Assembly (NCBI RefSeq): GCF_001553605.1
Contig: NZ_CP014229.1
Location: 772,501 to 836,500 of the forward strand
Direction: 5' to 3'
Length of the DNA: 64,000 bases
From: Desulfovibrio fairfieldensis
GTDB lineage: Bacteria > Desulfobacterota > Desulfovibrionia > Desulfovibrionales > Desulfovibrionaceae
Each line of letters opens with the position of its first letter. Positions within the stretch are counted from its first letter, which is position 1. The notes beneath the pieces were generated by a model. That model saw nothing but the letters and a program-made list of their open reading frames with translations. It did no database searches and was not told the origin of the DNA. Shown one piece after another: positions 35,870 to 42,993 of this stretch. Both the position numbers and the translations under genes were made by a program.

Positions 35870-36259
35870 TCAAGGGACTACGGTTTCATGCGGTATGATG
35901 TTGTACCCATTGTTCATTTTGCTCTGAAGCCGATGCTTCAGCTCCAGCACGGGATTTTTGTTCTTGCATTGGGTGATGGGGATGTGCTTCACGGTTCCTT
36001 TTGTCCCGAGTTTGCCCCAGCGGACGGAAATGCCTGTTTCCATAGCCACACCCAGCCAGAACTTACCTCCGGATGCGGATGGGCTTTCCAGTGCTATGCG
36101 CGGGTATTGCGGGAGAGAGAGCAGAAAGTCGGGATCGTTTTGGACCGCCGGGATATACTGATCCAGACGTTGGATGATGGGACCGGAAACAAGTTGATTG
36201 GCCGGGTACCAACCTGGGGAGGCGGCGTCATCCTGCACGGTAGGGCCGCCTCCGCTCAC
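35870..36259 (-). CDS. WGR-domain protein
   Basis: 129 residues. The C-terminal half has the WGR signature (ISVRWGKLGTKGTVKHIP), a nucleic-acid or poly(ADP-ribose)-linked domain also found in MolR and PARP proteins. The N-terminal 60 residues include a proline-rich segment (LSLPQYPRIAL). The start overlaps the stop of the AAA+ gene by ATGA, so it is cotranslated. In this operon it may recognise DNA ends or bring the MoxR-type complex to nucleic acid. This is inference from the domain only. Confidence 0.75.
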   Translation of the reverse strand: MSGGGPTVQDDAASPGWYPANQLVSGPIIQRLDQYIPAVQNDPDFLLSLPQYPRIALESPSASGGKFWLGVAMETGISVRWGKLGTKGTVKHIPITQCKNKNPVLELKHRLQSKMNNGYNIIPHETVVP

Positions 36260-37251
36260 TCCCCCGATTGTGCTCCGCTTTGGGGAAAGACCCGCTGTAC
36301 AAGCTCATGCAGCATGGCCCGCGTCTCTTTACAAGCCTTGAAGCCCAAGGCTCTGTCCAGAGCGTAGGACACCGGCTGTATGCCCTGCCTGGCTAAAGGC
36401 TGATATCGGATGGTCAAATCAGCCCACCGGAGCAGTGAACGGGTGCTGAAGGTGATTTCAATGCCGCCACTGTTGTAGCTGTTCCCGGATTCTCCCATGA
36501 ACAGTCTTCGTATTTCATTGGCGTATTCCACCATCTTTTTGCGAACACCATCCGGGAGTTGCGGAGCGGTCTTTTCCAAAAGCTGTTCTTCGGCTTCAGG
36601 CTTGGGGTAGGTCACTTCGCAGAGCACAAATCTGTCCATCAGCGCCAGATTTTGGCGCAACACTCCTTGATACAGGCCGGTTTCATCGCTGCCGCCGTTG
36701 CTGTTGGCCGTGGCCGCAAACCGGAACATGGGGTGAGGGGTAATAAGCTCGCCGCCGTTTTCCGGGATGCACAAGGGCTGTCCGTCAAGGATGCCGTTCA
36801 ACCCTGCGGCTGTGGATGGTTCGAGCAAATCAATCTCGTTTACCAAGGCGAGCCCACCGTACTTCATCGCCAGGGCCAGAGGGCCATACTCGAATTCCAT
36901 GCTCCCTTGACGTACAACGTGATGGCCGATGAGTTCAGGGAACTCCAACCGGCTGTGGCCGGTGACTTCGAAAACAGGAAAATTCAATTTTGCCGCCAGT
37001 TGTTTCAGGCAACTGGTCTTTCCCGCACCACTCGGTCCGTATACATAGAGCGGATCGCTGGCGTCTATGAACCAGACGACCATATCGCGACTCTGTTCGT
37101 GAAAGATGTAATTGGGGTCAACGGCGGGAGTGAACAGCGACGGCGCTGCGTAGCCTTTGACCATTCTCCCGGAAGGCGTTCCGCTGAACACGGTTCCGGC
37201 GTCGAAGTCCGTGACCTGCAACGATTGTAAGATGGTGATTTTACTTTCCAT
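36256..37251 (-). CDS. MoxR/CobS-type AAA+ ATPase
   Basis: 331 residues. Walker A YVYGPSGAGKTSCLKQLA (about residues 69-86), Walker B GGLALVNEIDLLEP (about 132-145), sensor 1 FRFAATANSNGG and an arginine-finger candidate in MDRFVLCEV are present. The closest match in architecture is CobS/MoxR, the ring ATPases that work with VWA proteins to insert metals or remodel protein complexes. A GGAGG ribosome site precedes the ATG. It is the first gene of the seven-gene operon that runs to the small membrane protein at 32553. An IS200-type element lies directly upstream. Confidence 0.88.
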   Translation of the reverse strand: MESKITILQSLQVTDFDAGTVFSGTPSGRMVKGYAAPSLFTPAVDPNYIFHEQSRDMVVWFIDASDPLYVYGPSGAGKTSCLKQLAAKLNFPVFEVTGHSRLEFPELIGHHVVRQGSMEFEYGPLALAMKYGGLALVNEIDLLEPSTAAGLNGILDGQPLCIPENGGELITPHPMFRFAATANSNGGSDETGLYQGVLRQNLALMDRFVLCEVTYPKPEAEEQLLEKTAPQLPDGVRKKMVEYANEIRRLFMGESGNSYNSGGIEITFSTRSLLRWADLTIRYQPLARQGIQPVSYALDRALGFKACKETRAMLHELVQRVFPQSGAQSGE

Positions 37252-37261
37252 ATTTCCTCCA

Positions 37262-37955
37262 AAAAAAAGGAACCCCCCGGCATAGCCGGGGGTTCTTCAT
37301 ATGCGCCTGTAAGGCTTTCTTACCAGCTGCGCCCTAGCAGGCGCTCTTGCGATCTGACATTTGCATTTCTGTTACTTGCGGCCCGTAAACGGGCTCCTTG
37401 GGTAGGGTAGGCTCAACTGATCGCCAAGTTTATCCGACTCCAGCTGATGCTTGATGTAATCCTGAATCTTGGCCTTATTCTTGCCCACTGTATCGACGTA
37501 ATACCCACGGCACCAAAATTCTCGATTGCGGTATTTGAACTTCAAATCCCCAAATTGTTCATAGATCATGAGACTACTCTTACCCTTTAGATAGCCCATA
37601 AAACTCGACACACTCATTTTGGGGGGAATCTCAAGCAGCATGTGGATGTGGTCTGGGCAACATTCTGCCTCCACTATTTTTACATCCTTCCATTCGCACA
37701 ACTTGCGCAGAATTTCGCCAATGGCGCGCTTCTTTTCACCATAGAACACCTGGCGGCGATATTTAGGCGCAAAAACAATGTGATATTTGCAGTTCCACCT
37801 TGTGTGGGCTAAACTTTTGGCGTCACCCATCGTGACCTCCTTTTGATTTGTTGACTCGCAGTTGCCAGACCGCGAGACTTTTTAACAAATCAAAAGGAGT
37901 TTTACTGACATGGGCAAAGCTGTAAGCTTTTTAGAACCCCCCGCCTAGCGGGGGT
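37262..37955 (-). mobile_element. IS200/IS605-type insertion sequence (tnpA only)
   Basis: It contains a TnpA gene and no TnpB. Subterminal hairpins typical of this family are seen: GAACCCCCCGG...CCGGGGGTTC near 37270-37296 on the transposase 3' side, a complex GCGCCTG/CAGGCGC region at 37302-37345, a long imperfect inverted repeat (TTTTGATTTGTTGACTCGC at 37842 and complement near 37880-37899) over the tnpA leader, and CCCCCCGCCTAGCGGGGG near 37937-37954. These elements do not have terminal inverted repeats, so the exact ends are uncertain. Confidence 0.65.
37372..37830 (-). CDS. tnpA: IS200-family Y1 transposase TnpA
   Basis: 152 residues, the usual length. The HUH motif is present in CCPDHIHMLLEIPP (about residues 58-71), and the nucleophilic tyrosine lies in the segment GYYVDTVGKNKAKIQDYI (about residues 110-127). 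The N terminus CKYHIVFAPKYRRQVFYG is diagnostic of the family. It acts on single-stranded DNA hairpins during lagging-strand synthesis. A GGAGG ribosome site is buried in the hairpin-forming leader, as in other IS200 elements where it limits translation. Confidence 0.95.
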   Translation of the reverse strand: MGDAKSLAHTRWNCKYHIVFAPKYRRQVFYGEKKRAIGEILRKLCEWKDVKIVEAECCPDHIHMLLEIPPKMSVSSFMGYLKGKSSLMIYEQFGDLKFKYRNREFWCRGYYVDTVGKNKAKIQDYIKHQLESDKLGDQLSLPYPRSPFTGRK

Positions 37956-37965
37956 TTTCTCCATA

Positions 37966-37998
37966 CAAGAAAGCAGCACACCCGGAAGGATGTGCTGC
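37966..37998 (-). terminator. Terminator of the toxin-antitoxin pair
   Basis: On the minus strand GCAGCACA pairs with TGTGCTGC (37973-37980 and 37991-37998) and is followed by TTTCTTG. It lies about 25 bp past the PIN-domain stop. Confidence 0.75.
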
Positions 37999-38023
37999 CA
38001 TATGAAATTTTTTGTTATTACAG

Positions 38024-38455
38024 CTAACTGTCGATGCCTATTTGCTCAATAAACTCGGCAAGTGAGACGATATGTAATTCTGGGAAAGTATCGCGCAATT
38101 CCAACAGATGCTTATCACCTGAGACTAGAAAGGTTGCGCCTGTGGCTTGAGCCAAACGGATGAAAACAGCATCGTCCTCATCCCGTAAGGACTCAATGGC
38201 ATCGTGGCTGGCATTCATTTCCACAGTTTCAGTCCACGGGAGTATATCCGCGAGCAGACTTTCAATGTCTTCCTGGTCAAGTTTGAATTTTGGGTATCCA
38301 ACCACACGGATTAACTCGGTTATGCTCTCCCGGCAGACCAAAGGGATAATATCTCCGCGTTGCCATGCGGCGCGTAGCTGCCCGGCTTTTCCGTGTGAAA
38401 AGATGAGAGCGGACACCAGACAGTTGGTGTCCAGCACAACCCGAACAGGCGTCAT
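38024..38455 (-). CDS. PIN-domain ribonuclease toxin
   Basis: 143 residues of the COG1569-type PIN fold. Acidic residues expected for metal binding are present: VVLDTNCLVSAL (Asp near residue 8), a central Glu in the SITELIRVV segment (about 45), DEDDAVFIRLA (about 93) and LVSGDKHLLEL (about 113). Such toxins cut tRNA or mRNA when free of their antitoxin. The start overlaps the AbrB-type antitoxin gene by 4 bp. It is the second gene of a standard two-gene module within the element and probably stabilises it. Confidence 0.9.
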   Translation of the reverse strand: MTPVRVVLDTNCLVSALIFSHGKAGQLRAAWQRGDIIPLVCRESITELIRVVGYPKFKLDQEDIESLLADILPWTETVEMNASHDAIESLRDEDDAVFIRLAQATGATFLVSGDKHLLELRDTFPELHIVSLAEFIEQIGIDS

Positions 38456-38679
38456 GCTCCTGCCCCCCGGCTCCAGGTTACGGCATCCTCCACGTCCTGT
38501 TCCGTGATGCCGAGTTCTGCCAGTTTTCTCCTCACGGAGTCAGCGGGTTGGATCTGCATGGGGGTGAGGATGATGCGTCCGTTCTCAAGCGAGACATCGA
38601 CATATTCCGGTTTGCCGATTTGCTGCATAACAGCTTTGGGGAGTGTAAGCTGGTTCTTGGTCGTGATTTTAGCGAACAT
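38452..38679 (-). CDS. AbrB/SpoVT-type antitoxin
   Basis: 75 residues from the ATG at 38679 (GGAGGAG about 6 nt upstream; the longer frame from 38706 lacks one). It has the swapped-hairpin DNA-binding motif KITTKNQLTLPKAVMQQIG followed by YVDVSLENGRIILTP, and a C-terminal helical segment that would bind the PIN toxin. Autorepression through the palindromic sites just upstream is likely. Confidence 0.88.
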   Translation of the reverse strand: MFAKITTKNQLTLPKAVMQQIGKPEYVDVSLENGRIILTPMQIQPADSVRRKLAELGITEQDVEDAVTWSRGAGA

Positions 38680-38699
38680 ATGCTCCTCCTTTATGGAAG

Positions 38700-38752
38700 A
38701 AAACAAGGATTCCTTGTTTTAAGATTATCTTGTTTTCTTGAATTGTCAAGAT
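38700..38752 (-). promoter_or_regulatory. Operator and promoter of the toxin-antitoxin pair
   Basis: A 21-bp palindrome, AAAACAAGGA-T-TCCTTGTTTT (38700-38720), is followed by related half sites (ACAAGATAATCTT) and CTTGA-CAAT-TCAAG. TTGACA on the minus strand (about 38749-38744) with GATAAT- or TAATCT-like sequence downstream suggests the promoter overlaps the operators. Confidence 0.6.
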
Positions 38753-38795
38753 TCACACGGGGTGTCAATCGAAGGTAATCTTGTCACTCACATAA

Positions 38796-39320
38796 TCACA
38801 AATTGACGCTGCCGAAGATGAAGTTTTCCAATTTACACGGCCATCCTGGTTCGCCGTCGAATTCGTCCGTGGTGTGCAGGCTGCGCAAAAGAGCAATCTG
38901 CTCCTCGCGGGACAGGCTTTCAAAGCCTTCGTCCGGGTCAAGTTCGATGGTCTTGTAAAATCGTCCATTGTCCCCCTTGAAAACACAGCGGCACCATCCG
39001 TCTATCCCGGCAAAATAAATCGTTATTTTCTCCGGCAAGGTATTCATGTTCTTCCCGTTGGTTTCAGCGAAACCTCCCAGGTAGACAGGTTCCTTGCCGT
39101 GCTTGATGAAATCAGGGTTGATACCTTTGGCCTTGGCCGCTTCGAGTACAGGGCCAGTGACGATTTTACCGCGCCGAATGCAGTCGGAAAGTTGGCTCAT
39201 CCTGACCTCAAGCATGTCCGACGCCTGGGTAAAAAAGGTGCGATAATAGCCGCCGGTTTGCTCCAAGCCGAGAGCGTATAGCAGTCAATCGTATTGGGTT
39301 TCGGGAAATTCCTTGTTCAT
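38796..39320 (-). pseudogene. Unknown gene interrupted by an early stop codon
   Basis: An ATG at 39320 with AAAGGAG upstream starts MNKEFPETQYD, then hits TGA at 39287-39285 (codon 12). The same frame continues without a break for 162 codons (LLYALGLEQTGGYYRTFFTQ onward) to 38796. The original codon was probably TGG (Trp). A TTG at 39266 could restart translation, but no ribosome site is seen there. The protein has conserved-looking segments (WCRCVFKGDNGRFYKTIELD, EQIALLRSLHTTDEF), with no recognised family. Selenocysteine reading is unlikely given the weak downstream hairpin. Confidence 0.65.
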
Positions 39321-39360
39321 GGTGGGACTCCTTTGGATAAAATTTGTGTACGGAAAAGGG

Positions 39361-39394
39361 AAACCCGCCGACGCATTGCTGCGCGGGCGGGTTT
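39361..39394 (-). terminator. Terminator after the secreted-protein gene
   Basis: AAACCCGCC (39361-39369) pairs with GGCGGGTTT (39386-39394). On the minus strand the stem is followed by CCCTTTTCC, about 70 nt downstream of the 39467 stop codon. Confidence 0.65.
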
Positions 39395-39466
39395 TTAATG
39401 AAGAGTATGCTCATCAACTTGATGATATATTTCCGAAATTGGTTAATCTTCCTGTTCGGTCTGGGC

Positions 39467-39931
39467 CTACTTTGCCTCCACAACATCTTCTCCCTGGAGC
39501 CGGTAACTGTTGGTTCCCTGGCCGTGCATGTTCGGAAAGATCACCATCACGCTTTCAGGACCAACCCGAAGCTCCGGCAGGTCGCTGCATGTGCCGAAAC
39601 TATCCGTGATTGAAATCTGCCCGTCAGATTCGGCGAAGATGAAACGATAGGTTGCGGGGCAGGCTGTTCCACCGGAGAGGCATTCCAGGAAGAAAACCAT
39701 GGTATCGCCTCCGTCGATTTCGAACTGGGCCTTGATGTTCAGTGTGCGATCTCCGTCAGCATTGTCGTAAGCCACCCCACCGGGGATGAATACTTTTTCT
39801 TCATAGGGCTCACCGCTGATGGTAACTTCGTGGTCGCCGACAACCATGTGCTTGGCTGCGTGAGCATAATGCACTGAAAGACCAAAGATGTACGCGGAAA
39901 AAACCAACATGGTTACAAATAAACGCTTCAT
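39467..39931 (-). CDS. Secreted protein, unknown function
   Basis: 154 residues from the ATG at 39931 (AGAAGG 5-10 nt upstream). The signal peptide MKRLFVTMLVFSAYIFGLSV ends at an AHA-type site. The mature part is beta-rich with one probable disulfide pair (CLSGGTACPATY) and a second cysteine region (GTCSDLP). It is the third gene of a minus-strand trio with a lipoprotein and a PLD nuclease, 13 bp after the lipoprotein stop. No family was recognised. Confidence 0.75.
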   Translation of the reverse strand: MKRLFVTMLVFSAYIFGLSVHYAHAAKHMVVGDHEVTISGEPYEEKVFIPGGVAYDNADGDRTLNIKAQFEIDGGDTMVFFLECLSGGTACPATYRFIFAESDGQISITDSFGTCSDLPELRVGPESVMVIFPNMHGQGTNSYRLQGEDVVEAK

Positions 39932-39944
39932 GCAGCCTTCTCCC

Positions 39945-40610
39945 TTATTCAACGGAGTAGACGGCTTTCAGGGCACGATCCAAAGAAATGCCAGTTGGCA
40001 TTGTAGCTGCGCCGAATCTGGTCACTTCAAAATTTTGCCCGCTGCTGTGTATCACCCATTCAAAAAAGACCGTATCCCCCTCTTTCCAATATAGTTCGTC
40101 AAAGGCTTCGTTGATTGCCTTTTCCAGCGTGTCAGCGCACTCGCTCAGTAGCTGATTCCATGGCTCTGAGTTTTCTTGGAGGTTTGCGGCTTTTCTGGAG
40201 CAATCCTGACGGAAGTCGCTCATAAAGCTCCTGGGAATTTTATCGTCGCCAATGACGACAGATAGAACTCCAGCCGTTCTGGCTTGCAGAAGATATTTAT
40301 TATAATTGCTGGTAACTCCGTTCACCCACCCTTTGGTAGCATCCGCATGGATGAGTCGTAACGCTTGATCTTTAAACGCGGCATGTATTTTGGGGGTTAT
40401 GGCACCCTCAAACATCACTCTTACCTCTCCCTTAGAGGTTTCTTGAGAGGACCATTTGGTGCCGGAAAAACTGCCATCAAGAATTTTTCCTATGCTCACG
40501 TTTGGGTATCCCGGAAAATTGCCGTTTTTTACCAGATCGATACTGCTGTCTGAGCAACCGGTGACAAATAACAATACGAATAAGGTGATTGGCAGGTATG
40601 GGATCTTCAT
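39945..40610 (-). CDS. Lipoprotein, unknown function
   Basis: 221 residues with an AAGGAG ribosome site. The signal sequence ends in lipobox FVTGC (cysteine 19). The sequence after it, NGNFPGYPNVSIGKILDGSFSG, resembles the N-terminal motif of small lipoproteins common on phages and integrative elements, where a VKNGxxxxYP-x-IG-x-A motif is followed by a folded domain. The central part is helical and charged. The C-terminal third is beta-rich (FFEWVIHSSGQNFEVTRFG). It probably sits in the envelope together with the secreted neighbour. Confidence 0.75.
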   Translation of the reverse strand: MKIPYLPITLFVLLFVTGCSDSSIDLVKNGNFPGYPNVSIGKILDGSFSGTKWSSQETSKGEVRVMFEGAITPKIHAAFKDQALRLIHADATKGWVNGVTSNYNKYLLQARTAGVLSVVIGDDKIPRSFMSDFRQDCSRKAANLQENSEPWNQLLSECADTLEKAINEAFDELYWKEGDTVFFEWVIHSSGQNFEVTRFGAATMPTGISLDRALKAVYSVE

Positions 40611-40640
40611 TTTTTATCTCCTTACGTATAAATTTGTAGT

Positions 40641-41171
40641 CTAATAGGATGGTTCAAGAGGTATTCCTTCATTCCAAAGCCGATACCATTCATTCAAGTA
40701 TTGTTCTGCTAGTTCATAGAGTCCATTGATCAACAGAACATTCTCGGCATTTCTTATTGCGGCGACTGAGCTGTAATTAAAACTCCCGGTCTGTACTTGT
40801 TTTCCGTCAATGACCATGAACTTGTTATGCATTATTGCATAGCTTGCATTGAGACGTACCAACACGCCCTGGTTCGCAAGATAGGTTGCAGCAGTGTAGC
40901 GCTGCCCGTTGCTTTTGGCATCTACAACCAAATATACTGAGACCCCACGCCTGTGAGCGCACAGCAATGCTTCAGCAACAGGTTTGCTGGTAAACGTATA
41001 GGCTGCAACGAAAATGGAGTTTTCTGCTCCTTGGATTGCACCTAATACGAGGCTCTCCGCTTGCCCATTTGGAGAGAAACCAACGACTATCTTCGATTGC
41101 TCTCCGCCAATTATGTACCCCAGGAATACGCATAGGCAGGCAATAGCCACATAAATGTGTGCTCGTTTCAT
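40641..41171 (-). CDS. Phospholipase-D-family nuclease (Nuc-like), exported
   Basis: 176 residues with an N-terminal signal or anchor (IYVAIACLCVFLGYIIGG). A single HKD motif is present (IMHNKFMVIDGKQVQTGSFNYS, H near residue 119), as in the dimeric endonuclease Nuc of plasmid pKM101. The enzyme hydrolyses phosphodiesters, most likely DNA in the periplasm. It is the first gene of a trio with a lipoprotein and a secreted protein. Such nucleases are frequent cargo of conjugative or integrative elements, where they may degrade incoming DNA or help transfer. Confidence 0.88.
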   Translation of the reverse strand: MKRAHIYVAIACLCVFLGYIIGGEQSKIVVGFSPNGQAESLVLGAIQGAENSIFVAAYTFTSKPVAEALLCAHRRGVSVYLVVDAKSNGQRYTAATYLANQGVLVRLNASYAIMHNKFMVIDGKQVQTGSFNYSSVAAIRNAENVLLINGLYELAEQYLNEWYRLWNEGIPLEPSY

Positions 41172-41310
41172 ATTTCGCCATCAACCAAGTATGGAGATGT
41201 ATCGTAATGGAATATGAGTTTTAAGTCTAGTTTTATGATTATTTATCACTTCGGGCAAGCTGCTCTTCATGAGAATATGTGTAACTCGCATATATTCTTG
41301 AGGAGAAGAC

Positions 41311-41658
41311 ATGACGGAGAAAGAACTTGCTGAGATTATTGGAGAGAATATTTCAGGCCGCCGAAGAAAGCTTGGGCTGACTCAAGCTCAGCTGGCTGAA
41401 AAACTGGATATAGGCCAAGACGCTCTCTCACGGATGGAGAATGGAGCAATTTCCCCTAAAATAGCACGATTACGGGATATCGCTTCTGCTTTACAGTGCA
41501 GTGTTGCGGATCTCTTCCGCGAACCGGATGAAGGCGCCGACGAGCGGGCTGCGGCTATAGCTGAATTGCTCCGCCAACTTCCACCAGAAAGCCAGGAGTC
41601 TGTTTTAAGGATTGTATCGGAAATGGTATCCCAAATGACCAGAAATCCAGACAAGTGA
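41311..41658 (+). CDS. XRE-family helix-turn-helix regulator
   Basis: 115 residues with a GAGGAG ribosome site. Residues about 10-65 form a Cro/C1-type HTH: RRRKLGLTQAQLAEKLDIGQ, DALSRMENGAISPKIARLRD and IASALQCSVADLF. The C-terminal tail (about 75-115) is helical and charged and probably dimerises. It lies 14 bp upstream of an unknown 418-residue protein in the same direction, so it is likely to be that gene's regulator, or its partner in a defence-like pair. Confidence 0.9.
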   Translation: MTEKELAEIIGENISGRRRKLGLTQAQLAEKLDIGQDALSRMENGAISPKIARLRDIASALQCSVADLFREPDEGADERAAAIAELLRQLPPESQESVLRIVSEMVSQMTRNPDK

Positions 41659-41672
41659 ATCCTTAGCCAGTC

Positions 41673-42929
41673 ATGATTTCAACGCCCGAACAATTTATTC
41701 ACGATGTGTGTTACTCCAATACGCTATCTGAAGCTGTCCAAAAATTTAATCTATATAAGCCAGTTTTGGAAAACTATCATTTCGTAATATCGGTTCCGTT
41801 TGGCAATATTCCAGGAAATGCTAGGAAGAAATATTTTTCAAACACGGCAAAAATCAAGACACCTTTTCTCTCTGACCAGCTCATTTTTATCGATCGGAGC
41901 TCAGCATTTGAAATGCAGCTTTGTGACCGTGCGACTCTTCGTGTTGACTATTCAATCTCTCTCGACAGCAATACGACAAGCTACCTGTGGCCATATATAA
42001 ACAGTGATCGCATTGGTGCAGTTGATTTAGTCGAAGTTCTTGAATTCATCTCCCGAGATGATGTTTTTGTTGATCCAATTCCATTTTTTATGGAGAACGC
42101 ACCCAGATTATTGGACCTATCAAACTCAACTCAAATTTTTAATAGAGTTAAAGGCTATGAAATACTCAGAAATTTAGATCCTGCCTTACTGAAAAAAGGA
42201 ATAATTCGTACCGCTCTCACTGAAGACGAAATAATAGCCAAGACACAATCTCTTATAAGCGATTTTTATGTCAGGCTTACGCAGGATGATACTCTTGGAA
42301 CCATTATATTTAGGCGCGATTTTAAATTGTGCCAAATTCTTAAAATGGTCTCCATTCAATTTGGTATGCCAAATAAAACGATAGCGGATAAATTGTCATC
42401 ATTCTTTGAATTTTGTAACAACGAAATGGCCACATTTGATTGGCGGGCCATAGCTATTGCAAAAGAGTATTTCTCCAAAGGGCAAAATTTTTCTTTCTTT
42501 GGCAAGATTCAGAAGGGGAGAAAAGGCCTTTTTGAGGCACTAAATGGAATGGCATGGGATATGTTGCATGTTATGCAGCTTGAAGAGTCTATCACAATAA
42601 AGCCCGAAGAGAAGGCTGATTATTTTCTGCCGGCTCTGTTGACTTTTGACCAAGGCCTTAGTGACATGATGGACCTCCATCCTCTTAAAGCAATTGCGTT
42701 TTCTAAAGATGATAAGCGACCAATCCCGTTCTACGCAAAAAATCCACTCGAAATAATCTCGGATGATGAAAAAATTCATAATGATTTTCATCAAAGGTAT
42801 TATTCACTCAGCGCGCGCATAAAGAGAGAAAAGAGGCGAGAGTCATTTAGGGACAACATTGGCCAATTAAAAACCTCCCTGCTTGAAGAAGTAGAGAGGT
42901 TTTCCGGTGTCAGAAGCACTATTTTATGA
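41673..42929 (+). CDS. Unknown 418-residue protein paired with the XRE regulator
   Basis: 418 residues; the start ATG at 41673 has no clear ribosome site, which suggests coupling to the XRE gene ending 15 bp earlier. No signal peptide or membrane segment is seen. The sequence is AT-rich and low in alanine compared with host genes, a sign of transfer. The N-terminal 130 residues look beta-rich (HFVISVPFGNIPGNARKK, LSDQLIFIDRS). The middle and C terminus are helical, ending in a basic coil (RIKREKRRESFRDN). No family was recognised. The pairing with an XRE protein and position next to restriction genes suggest a phage-defence or toxin role. Confidence 0.7.
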   Translation: MISTPEQFIHDVCYSNTLSEAVQKFNLYKPVLENYHFVISVPFGNIPGNARKKYFSNTAKIKTPFLSDQLIFIDRSSAFEMQLCDRATLRVDYSISLDSNTTSYLWPYINSDRIGAVDLVEVLEFISRDDVFVDPIPFFMENAPRLLDLSNSTQIFNRVKGYEILRNLDPALLKKGIIRTALTEDEIIAKTQSLISDFYVRLTQDDTLGTIIFRRDFKLCQILKMVSIQFGMPNKTIADKLSSFFEFCNNEMATFDWRAIAIAKEYFSKGQNFSFFGKIQKGRKGLFEALNGMAWDMLHVMQLEESITIKPEEKADYFLPALLTFDQGLSDMMDLHPLKAIAFSKDDKRPIPFYAKNPLEIISDDEKIHNDFHQRYYSLSARIKREKRRESFRDNIGQLKTSLLEEVERFSGVRSTIL

Positions 42930-42993
42930 GGTGGATTGGCCTTGCCCATAACCTAAGAAGAGACCGCCAATAGAAGACAAATTCTTTAGCAGA

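Noticed and set aside
32553..37251. Reading the CobS/CobT-like genes as a true cobaltochelatase
   Set aside because: No CobN or other cobalamin genes are nearby, and the WGR, DUF3150 and glycine-zipper partners do not belong to that pathway.
39285..39287. Selenocysteine at the in-frame TGA of the 38796-39320 gene
   Set aside because: The downstream hairpin is weak and the context fits a TGG to TGA nonsense change. The same was concluded for the TGA at 61708-61710 within the helicase remnant.
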